A DNA stretch of 60,117 nt, from positions 1 to 60,117 of the forward strand of contig CALMYG010000177.1 of the NCBI GenBank assembly GCA_937873455.1, written 5' to 3'. Of this stretch, positions 52,953 to 60,117 are shown one piece after another. Origin of the DNA: an uncultured Verrucomicrobiota bacterium (lineage in GTDB: Bacteria > Verrucomicrobiota > Kiritimatiellia > CAIVKH01). The translations under genes and the position numbers were made by a program. A model generated the notes under the pieces. That model saw only the letters and a program-made list of their open reading frames with translations, did no database searches and was not told where the DNA came from. Each line of letters begins with the position of its first letter. Positions within the stretch are counted from its first letter, which is position 1.

Positions 52953-53755
52953 GGTCCGGCCGGGCAATTGGTTGCGGTAATCAGCCATTCGAAAAAACCC
53001 GAAGTTTTTGCGTTGGCGGCAGTTACTTCAATATCGAGGAGAATGGCGATTTCCTCGTTCGGCATGGTCATGGCGAGCGGTGCGACGATCCAATACCCGG
53101 GCGGAATGTCACCCAGTCGGGCCAGGCCCGGAGGCCCCAGCCGCCCGTTCGTGCTGTAACGAACCTCCACGTTCTCCGCCGGATCATCGCCGACATTCTC
53201 GATCCGCACCCTCACCACGGCGGTTTGTCCACCGGGCAGGACATCGTCCACCTCAGACGTGACCAGAAGGTGCGGCGGGCACGCGTTGGTCAGCGGCCCC
53301 GCCAGCAATCCGCCAAATAAGGCGACGATGCGCTCGTCGCTGCTCCGGCTTTGCTCAAAGAACGCCATCGCATTGGTGGCAAAAAAGAGATCGTCGTTAT
53401 TGATCCATAACTTGGCGAGGTAAAGCGCGCGGGTGCGATAATAATTGGCGGAACCGGCAATCCGCATGGTTTCAAAATAATCAATGGCATCGAAGCCGAG
53501 TGGAATAGTTTCCGGGGTCAGGATGGCCTCGGCCCGCTTGGCGATGCGGGTCAGTCGAGAGGCCATTTGCTCGTCCCAGAAGGCCATGTTGGTGATCATG
53601 AGACTGGTCGACAGGGCATCGTGCGCGGCGAGGGCGCTCGCGAATGCCGCGCGGTTGGACTGAAACGCGTTAAACGCGTCCTCGCCCGGCAGTTCGGCGC
53701 CCGGTGCAGAGAACCATGCAAACAACAGCAAAACGCATTGGAATAACTTTTTCAT
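52949..53755 (-). CDS. Exported protein of unknown function with CARDB-like tail
   Basis: 268 residues with a signal peptide (about 1-20). Residues 20-150 are helical (RLTRIAKRAEAILTPETIPLG, YYRTRALYLAKLWINND), and 160-268 resemble a CARDB/beta-sandwich domain (VLPGGQTAVVRVRIENVGDDPAENVEVRYSTNGRLGPPG). The same kind of 'ENVG' sandwich occurs in the larger neighbour upstream. The ATG overlaps the upstream stop (TGATG), and the end overlaps the next gene, so all are translationally coupled. Confidence 0.75.
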   Translation of the reverse strand: MKKLFQCVLLLFAWFSAPGAELPGEDAFNAFQSNRAAFASALAAHDALSTSLMITNMAFWDEQMASRLTRIAKRAEAILTPETIPLGFDAIDYFETMRIAGSANYYRTRALYLAKLWINNDDLFFATNAMAFFEQSRSSDERIVALFGGLLAGPLTNACPPHLLVTSEVDDVLPGGQTAVVRVRIENVGDDPAENVEVRYSTNGRLGPPGLARLGDIPPGYWIVAPLAMTMPNEEIAILLDIEVTAANAKTSGFFEWLITATNCPAGP

Positions 53756-56700
53756 CACGGCGCAACCCCCGGCAAGCCCTTAATGGAGTCGTACGTGAAT
53801 TGATTCATCATCGAGAGAATGGTTTCGACGCCAAACATTTGAATATACAGAGTGACGTCCTCGAGACCCTCGGTGATGACGTCATCAAAGTTGGTCGGGG
53901 CAATCGCAAGATTATTGAGACCAAAGCGCGACTCCTCGCCGCTGAACGCGATGGCCTCGGCACGGGCGCTTTGTGCTACCTGGAACAGATACAAATCGAC
54001 GGCCACGGAAACCAGCGCGGCGATCTGAACCGGAGTCATGAATTCATCAATCACCGTCGAAGCTATGTCCAGGCCGAAGTCCTGCATTTGCTGGATGCTC
54101 GCCGGCTGCTGTTTTTTCAGATACGTGACCATGTCCCCGATTTGCTGAAAGGTCGATTTTTGCGAGGACGGAGGGACGATGGAGGGCAGGATGTAACTGT
54201 AGTAATAGCGCCGGTTTTCGTCATAGCCGCGCACCCGAATATCATAGGCGGTCAATACCGAGAGGGCATGGCGGGTGGCGCCTTTGACCGAACGTTGAGG
54301 ATCCTGTGCATCGTAGAGCGCCTGATCGAGCACCGGCTGATTGAGCACGATGTTCAACTCCATGGCCAGGAATTGGGCATTTTTCTTGAGCCATTCGACA
54401 AGCGGGATGAGCGTCTGGTCAAAGACCACGGAAGCGGGATCTCCACCGTTGGCCAGCGAGGCAAATACTTCCCGGCGAATGGCGATGATTCGACGGAGAA
54501 TAATTTCCATGTCCGCACGCTCGCGGCTGGTAAGTTGCTTGCCGCTGATGATCTTGAGTACGTTGGGATAACGCATCTCGTCGACCATGCGGCGGATGTA
54601 TTCCTTCTCCTTGCCGGGGTTAAAGGGGTCTTTGCCGAACAGGAAATCCTCGATGCGCGAAATCTCGTCGCCGTTTTCCTTGACCTTGTCGCCGAATTTT
54701 TGTTTTTCCGCCTTCTCCAGGCGGTCGACGGATTTTTTCTCGGCTTTCTGCAGCACATCCTCTTTTTTCAACTGGATTTTTTCTTTAGTCGTGAGGGGCT
54801 TGGCCTGCGCGGCGTTGGAAGGTTGTGCGGTTTTCATCGCGGCCTTATTCTTCTTGACCCGGCCAAACGTCAACTTCTGGACCACCCTCGCCGTCAGGAA
54901 TTCCCCCTCCACATAGGCGAAGAAAGCCGCGTCATGGGCGCGCTTGCGCACAAAGGCCATGGTCATTATCAACCGTTGCAGACCGTCCCACTCGTCGGGC
55001 AGGCGTGCGCCGAGCACCCGCTGCACAGCGGGGTCAGTAAACTGTTCGTAAAAATCCTTGCCCGGATAAATGCCGCGGAAACGCGGCGATTCAGCGCCGC
55101 GCCGGAATCGATTGATGAAGTCATTAATCGGTTCCATCTGGTAGGTCCAGGTGTTGGTATTATTGACGGTCGCCAACGCAAATAAAAACTCAATTTCGTT
55201 CAGGCGGTAGGTAATGTTGGTCAGCTCGGAGGAAAGCCGCACGGCCTCCTGCACGATGCCCACTGGCAGATCGAATTGACTGGAGGCCCGGTGGTAATCC
55301 GCGGTAACGGCGGGATAGGTGAAGCCACAACCGGAGTTGGTATGCACCACCATCATGGTATAGAGGCCCGGCTTGGGCAAGGGCAGTTGGAAGTCGCCGT
55401 TGGCGTTGCCGACCGCGCTGTACAGGTTCGTGGATTCTCCGGTGGCGTCACGCATGGTCACGGTTACGCCCGGCAAGGCGCGATTCATGCGGATTTCCGT
55501 TTCAAAATCCTGCTCCCGGCTGGTGCGCAGCATCAGCTGAACATCCGCGATTCGGCCGAGGAATACCGGCCCGATGTTGATGTCGAAATAAGCGGACATT
55601 TCTGGAAATTCGCCGCCGCCGCTGACTTCACCGTCAAGATCGACCCGGTAAGTCACCACGCCCTCCCCTTGTGGGTTGGACAAACGAACGACAAACGTAT
55701 TGGTACTGTTTGGACCGACCGCAATGGGTACCACCGGGTCTATCGAGAAAGAACCCACGCCATTTTCGCGCCGGATGATCGGACGTACATTGACGTAGGA
55801 AGCTGACGTTCGGTTGACGACGGTGATGGTGGCAAAGGCCTCCGCGGTGGCCACAGGGGGCACAAAGGAAGGGTTGACCGAGGCGGAAAAATCGAACGGC
55901 GTGATGGCAACGAGAGCTACGCGAGGTTGCGCCTCGTAGGTTTTCGCCCGGCTCGCTACATACCCGGAAGCTTCGGCGCGCAGGGCGACATAGCCGATAT
56001 CCTCCGCCCGCAAACGGGCGGTAAAGATTTTTTGCTCGAAGGGGTCCAAGGTTGTGGGCGCCGGTGTCAAGGCCTGTAGCACCGCCATGGAACCTTCCAC
56101 GAGAGCGGGACCAATGTAATTCGTCAAAATCGTCAGCGTCGGCGATACGTTTTCAAGTTCGAGCGGCGAGTTGTTCTTGAGAATAACCTGGACGACGCTG
56201 GTTTGCCCCGGTCGCAGTTCGGCAGCGGGCTCCACGATGATCTTGATGATTTCGAGCACGTCGGCGATGGTGATGGGCAATCCGTTAGCCGGCGCGGGCA
56301 AGGAACTAACGGTCGTTCCGCCGCTGTCCGTCCCTTCGGCCAGACCGCGCACCCGAACCGCACCGCTGCTCACGGCCAGATAAACCGAGGTGAAGGTGAC
56401 CGATTCGCCGGGGTTCAAATCATACCGATTGGTGATCAGGCCGCTGAGTTGGACAATGACCCCGTCGCCAAGAATACTGAATGGAATCGGCCCGACGCTG
56501 AAAACCGGCGACTGCCCCACATTTTCGATCCGTAATCGGAACGTCGCTTCGTCATCGACCAGCAAGAGCGCATCATCCACTTCCAGTCGCCCGCTTAACG
56601 ACGCGGAAGCCAGCCGCTCAACGAGTAGAAACGCATCGCCGCTGGGCTGCGTCTCGAGGTCCATGCTGCGAGCACTGAACGGAATAGGCGCCCACGGCTG

Positions 56701-59700
56701 GCCGATGCGGCGATTGGGATCGTAGGTCGCCTGAACCGGAACCTTTTTCACGACTTCGGCAAGGTCGTCCACCACGTACAAATCCTGCGGTGAATTGGCC
56801 GGATACCAACCCGGCCCCATGGCCATCGGTCCGATAGCGGTTGGATTAGCGAACATCAACAGTTGGCTGAAGTAATTCAGCGAACCCACGTGTGAACGAG
56901 CGGCGCCGAATTTATCGTACCGGAAGATGCGCCCCCCGAATTGCGCCTCGGAGGCCGCGTTTCCGATGAAGATGTTCCCCTGTTCGTCCACCGCCAATCC
57001 TTTGCCGCCCGGCGGGAAGCGGAAGCCGGCGTTGGCGAAGACGGCGACATTGGCGACGCTGGACGCAAGGTCTACCGGGGGCACCAGATAGACGTTTTGA
57101 TTGGTGGGGTTAAAGTAATACACCCATCCGCTGGTGGGATCGACCTCGATCTGCTCCGCCTCGGGGCTGCCATGCGGGGTGACGGTCACCACGGCGGGAT
57201 TTGAATAATCGCTGACCAGGGCCTGCCAGTTGCGCGAAGCATAGGCGGCCAGGCCTTCGGCACGTCCGGACAGGGGCTGGGTCCACCAGGAAACGGTGCG
57301 GGCGAGAAATGCCGCTTCGATTTCCTGTTCCGGGCGCGTCAGCCGGGTTGCCGTGATGGCGTAAAACCAGGTCGCTTTGGGGGCAAGCGCGGGTTGCCCC
57401 AGCGTATCGGTCACCCAGGGTAGCGGCTCGTCGTCGCGCAGGATCAGATCGAGGTCGGCAAAGGCTCGCGGCGACATATCGGCCACCGCGACCGAGGAGG
57501 CGCCAAACGGCGTCATCACTGGAATAAGGTCGGTTCCATTCATCACGACAAAACCTACCAATTCACGTGGATCGTTCGGCGTGCGGAAGCGGTACAGGGA
57601 ATAAATGAACTGGCGGCTCTGCAACTGGCGATGAGAAAAGGACGGCTTGAAGCGCAGTTCCACGCTGACGCCGCCCCCTTCGTTGGTTACGACCCGCGAT
57701 TCAGCGATGCGGGGTGGCTCAGGAATGCGGGCCGCCTGAGCGGTAAAGGCCGTGTAGGCCAGCAATTGGTCGTTCACTTGGCCGGCGAGTTCCATGGCCA
57801 CCGGTAAACCCACAATCGACGAGGAACTCAGGGTCGTTAACATCTGCAAGGCCACGAAATCAGTGAATGCGCCACTCAATTGCGTGGAGGCGAAGTTTGA
57901 TCGTGCGCTCGCGAATCCGCGCCAATAACCGGTATAGAGCCTTCCGGTCGAAGGAGGGGCCTGGGCGAACGCGGCGGCGGGGAGTAAAGCCCCGGTCACC
58001 CGATCCCACATCGAGCGGGCCATCGCCACGTCGCCTCCCCGGGCACGCGGAGGTAGCAGCATGGCATTGCCGTTTACGTCGCGATCCACCAGGTAGGCGA
58101 GAAAACTGGAGGTGAACAAAAAGGCCTGCAGCGGATTCAGGCGGGTCGCCGCGCTAAGCACCGGCGGACGCGGGGAAAGCACCTGGCCATTGTTGAAGAC
58201 CAGAATAAGCAGTTGATTTTCCGGTTCATTGGGCGAGGACCAAGCCGCATTGACCGCAGCTTGCAGGCTGCCTAGCCACTCCTCCAGCGGCGGCGGGCCG
58301 CCACCCGGCCAGATAAAGCCGAACGACAAACCAAATACCACATCACCCAGGCTCAACGATTCCGCGCCCCGATCCAACTTCTGGGCAATCTTACGCACGC
58401 CATCAGGGGTAAGGCTGATCAAGCCCGCGCCATCGACATTCGGATTCAGTTGCCGTCCTTCCGCGTCGAGGACACCGGCTTCGGTTCCACCCACCAGAAG
58501 TAGCGCATCACGGATCATCGCCTCAATCCGGTCGAGCGACTGTCCGCCCCGGTCCACACGCCCGGCGCGCTGGATCACACTCATCAAGGAAACCGACGCC
58601 GGCGCGGTGGGATCGGCCACCGTGGGCCGGGTGGGAAGCTCGCCCAATTCCACATTGCGCCCCTCCTCGGCGACAAAGGTAAAGACAAACGGCTCGTGAT
58701 TGGGCGGGTTGACGATCAAACGGTAGGTTCCAGGCGGAACCGAAGGAAACACGAACGAACCGTCGAGCGCGGAGATCGTTGTATAGGAGGTGCCCTCGAT
58801 GGTGATGATCGCCCCGGGAATGGGATTGGTCGTGAATGCGTTGACCAGGTTTCCGCTCAACGAGGCCGCCGCGCGTTCAACCGTAAAACCGAGCAGCGAA
58901 AAGGCCGTTTCCTCGCCGGTACGCACCACCACCGGGCGCGGACCTACCGCCGCGTTGGTGCCGATAACAATTTCCGCGGTTAGCGAGGTAGGCGCATGCA
59001 CCGTGGTTTGCTGCACGGCGATGCCCGGACCAAAATCAGGCCGGCTATCCCCATGGGAAAATGCGGTGGCAAACATTCCAGAACTCGCCCCGGTCATGGT
59101 CACGGAAAGGCGGGAACCCAGGCGCCCGTTCGCCGGCGTCAAACCGGTGATCAACGCACTGGTCGCCCGCGCGGGAGGCATGGTGGTTCCAACGTTCACA
59201 AAGCCGGTGATGCGTTGACGGTTCCCAAGCGTCGGCGTGGGTTGCGGATCGACCACCAACGTCAAGCGGTTGGTGTCAACGGTCACATCAGGCTGGTCCA
59301 GAACCGTCACCACCAGCGCCTGAGTCGCGCTCGACAAGTCACCATCGGTAGCGTACAGGCGCACCGTGTAGATGCCGGCTTGATCGAAGTCCGGCGAAAA
59401 ATAAAACACACCGGCTCCTCCAGCCACTTGCGCGTTCGCGGGCACATCCAACCCGACAACGGTTACGGCATCGCCGTCCGGATCGAAGGTTTCAAGCGGA
59501 ACGGACAAAAAGTCGCCTTCCAGAACGTCTACCGGGGCGGGTGGGTATAAGATCGGACGACGGTTGATCTTGTTTACGGTAACCCGGATCAATTCGCTCG
59601 TGCCATATCCCTTCGGATCGGTGGCGGTCACCCACACGCCATAATCGCCAGCTTGGCCGGGCGCTGGACGAAGAAGGAGATGACCTGACGCCGGGTTTCC

Positions 59701-60117
59701 GTTGGTGACGCTGAGGGTCACATTCGACACGCCTGGTGATGAGCTGATCACGACGGAATCGCCATCATCGTCTTCCGCGAGAACAGGAACAGCCAACGTA
59801 CCTCCCTCGGCCACTGAAAACGGACCCGGCGGCACGATCAGGCGAGGTGCATTTTCTTCGCGCAATCCCGCGTAGGGTACAATTTCATAGCTGAAGTCAA
59901 CACCACGCGCCCTGGTGAAGGTCAGCGAAAAAGACCGCTTCTCGTTGGCAACCAGTCTTCCTCCGGTCAAGGTCGGTGTCAAATCACGGTAATACGCACC
60001 GTAGGGCGGAAGTTGCGGACCGCCAACAGCCCCGGCGACAACCACGCCGCCCGTGGAAAGAAACACCACCGCATGCAACGCGCCGGTAAGTTCCCTTCCG
60101 CCCACGTTGAACAACGT
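53755..60117 (-). CDS. Giant exported multidomain protein, N-terminus outside the window
   Basis: More than 2119 residues; the frame is open through the right edge of the window, so the start is missing. Visible in order: Ig/cadherin-like domains (FSVAEGGTLAVPVLAEDDDGDSV; DVLEGDFLSVPLETFDPDGDAV), an IPT/TIG-like region (ITGLTPANGRLGSRLSVTMTGASSG), a carboxypeptidase-regulatory-like domain (GNLVNAFTTNPIPGAIITIEG...GTYRLIV), a long central part with an NHL-like propeller strand (GLAVDEQGNIFIGNAAS), three or four CARDB-like sandwiches, and a Lys/Glu-rich helical C-terminal region (about 1760-2119). It is the first known gene of an 18-kb four-gene run. A structural role at the cell surface is inferred. 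Confidence 0.85.
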   Translation of the reverse strand, partial: TLFNVGGRELTGALHAVVFLSTGGVVVAGAVGGPQLPPYGAYYRDLTPTLTGGRLVANEKRSFSLTFTRARGVDFSYEIVPYAGLREENAPRLIVPPGPFSVAEGGTLAVPVLAEDDDGDSVVISSSPGVSNVTLSVTNGNPASGHLLLRPAPGQAGDYGVWVTATDPKGYGTSELIRVTVNKINRRPILYPPAPVDVLEGDFLSVPLETFDPDGDAVTVVGLDVPANAQVAGGAGVFYFSPDFDQAGIYTVRLYATDGDLSSATQALVVTVLDQPDVTVDTNRLTLVVDPQPTPTLGNRQRITGFVNVGTTMPPARATSALITGLTPANGRLGSRLSVTMTGASSGMFATAFSHGDSRPDFGPGIAVQQTTVHAPTSLTAEIVIGTNAAVGPRPVVVRTGEETAFSLLGFTVERAAASLSGNLVNAFTTNPIPGAIITIEGTSYTTISALDGSFVFPSVPPGTYRLIVNPPNHEPFVFTFVAEEGRNVELGELPTRPTVADPTAPASVSLMSVIQRAGRVDRGGQSLDRIEAMIRDALLLVGGTEAGVLDAEGRQLNPNVDGAGLISLTPDGVRKIAQKLDRGAESLSLGDVVFGLSFGFIWPGGGPPPLEEWLGSLQAAVNAAWSSPNEPENQLLILVFNNGQVLSPRPPVLSAATRLNPLQAFLFTSSFLAYLVDRDVNGNAMLLPPRARGGDVAMARSMWDRVTGALLPAAAFAQAPPSTGRLYTGYWRGFASARSNFASTQLSGAFTDFVALQMLTTLSSSSIVGLPVAMELAGQVNDQLLAYTAFTAQAARIPEPPRIAESRVVTNEGGGVSVELRFKPSFSHRQLQSRQFIYSLYRFRTPNDPRELVGFVVMNGTDLIPVMTPFGASSVAVADMSPRAFADLDLILRDDEPLPWVTDTLGQPALAPKATWFYAITATRLTRPEQEIEAAFLARTVSWWTQPLSGRAEGLAAYASRNWQALVSDYSNPAVVTVTPHGSPEAEQIEVDPTSGWVYYFNPTNQNVYLVPPVDLASSVANVAVFANAGFRFPPGGKGLAVDEQGNIFIGNAASEAQFGGRIFRYDKFGAARSHVGSLNYFSQLLMFANPTAIGPMAMGPGWYPANSPQDLYVVDDLAEVVKKVPVQATYDPNRRIGQPWAPIPFSARSMDLETQPSGDAFLLVERLASASLSGRLEVDDALLLVDDEATFRLRIENVGQSPVFSVGPIPFSILGDGVIVQLSGLITNRYDLNPGESVTFTSVYLAVSSGAVRVRGLAEGTDSGGTTVSSLPAPANGLPITIADVLEIIKIIVEPAAELRPGQTSVVQVILKNNSPLELENVSPTLTILTNYIGPALVEGSMAVLQALTPAPTTLDPFEQKIFTARLRAEDIGYVALRAEASGYVASRAKTYEAQPRVALVAITPFDFSASVNPSFVPPVATAEAFATITVVNRTSASYVNVRPIIRRENGVGSFSIDPVVPIAVGPNSTNTFVVRLSNPQGEGVVTYRVDLDGEVSGGGEFPEMSAYFDINIGPVFLGRIADVQLMLRTSREQDFETEIRMNRALPGVTVTMRDATGESTNLYSAVGNANGDFQLPLPKPGLYTMMVVHTNSGCGFTYPAVTADYHRASSQFDLPVGIVQEAVRLSSELTNITYRLNEIEFLFALATVNNTNTWTYQMEPINDFINRFRRGAESPRFRGIYPGKDFYEQFTDPAVQRVLGARLPDEWDGLQRLIMTMAFVRKRAHDAAFFAYVEGEFLTARVVQKLTFGRVKKNKAAMKTAQPSNAAQAKPLTTKEKIQLKKEDVLQKAEKKSVDRLEKAEKQKFGDKVKENGDEISRIEDFLFGKDPFNPGKEKEYIRRMVDEMRYPNVLKIISGKQLTSRERADMEIILRRIIAIRREVFASLANGGDPASVVFDQTLIPLVEWLKKNAQFLAMELNIVLNQPVLDQALYDAQDPQRSVKGATRHALSVLTAYDIRVRGYDENRRYYYSYILPSIVPPSSQKSTFQQIGDMVTYLKKQQPASIQQMQDFGLDIASTVIDEFMTPVQIAALVSVAVDLYLFQVAQSARAEAIAFSGEESRFGLNNLAIAPTNFDDVITEGLEDVTLYIQMFGVETILSMMNQFTYDSIKGLPGVAP

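Noticed and set aside
1..60117. tRNA or rRNA genes
   Set aside because: No cloverleaf-like arrangement or conserved rRNA stretch was found by eye in the intergenic gaps; a covariance-model scan was not possible.

Overview
The window reads as part of a GC-rich chromosome from a Gram-negative bacterium of the PVC group, most likely Kiritimatiellota or Verrucomicrobia. This is inferred from one VPEPSTLA-type PEP-CTERM protein, lone prepilin-like proteins with FTLIELLVV leaders, short calcium-loop-like C-termini of the DxDGDG type, several giant secreted proteins, and two TonB-dependent receptors with a TonB complex (hence an outer membrane). No rRNA, tRNA, CRISPR array or transposase was seen.

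Layout. 1-9.6 kb: a secreted FG-GAP-like protein, a tiny lipoprotein with three CxC motifs, a DnaJ-family co-chaperone, an Old Yellow Enzyme, a coupled pair of exported proteins with the HxHxNWxF-type 'surface-anchored' motif (one PEP-CTERM), and a membrane-fused spermidine-synthase-like protein. 9.6-26.4 kb: a metal region. It holds a divergent L28 and a G3E (COG0523) GTPase, a cysteine-free L33, a TonB receptor divergent from an ECF sigma factor whose partner gene fuses an anti-sigma-like N-terminus to a terpenoid-cyclase-like toroid, a heme-uptake operon (hmuT-U-V-S), a 48-residue ribosomal S4 N-terminal fragment, a His-rich G3E GTPase, an FmdB-like protein without zinc-ribbon cysteines, a DUF1826 protein, and an SmtB-type ArsR regulator with a bacterial metallothionein. 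Two matching palindromes of form TGATA-N6-TATC[A/G] lie in front of the L28/G3E unit and between fmdB-like and DUF1826; they are candidate Zur operators.

26.5-34.2 kb: a sugar dehydrogenase fused to a diheme cytochrome module, a DUF418 membrane protein (with twin TTCCAA-N3-TTGGAA palindromes between these convergent genes), a second TonB receptor with a small periplasmic partner, a DUF2023 protein and a ferredoxin. 34.6-39.8 kb: a six-gene TonB energisation operon of the TtpC/ExbB/ExbD/TonB2 type, with a DUF3450 protein first and a TPR protein last. 39.8-60.1 kb (minus strand): a lipoprotein, an exported protein with legumain/caspase-like motifs in reversed order, and an 18-kb run of four translationally overlapping exported proteins (2952, 723, 268 and more than 2119 residues) built of Calx-beta, Ig-like and glycine-rich repeats.

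How it fits together: the TonB complex would energise both receptors and feed the heme ABC importer. The zinc genes look like a zinc-sparing response (zinc-free paralogues plus metallochaperones) combined with a zinc-excess buffer (SmtB/metallothionein). All functional statements come from reading motifs by eye; no database search was run.
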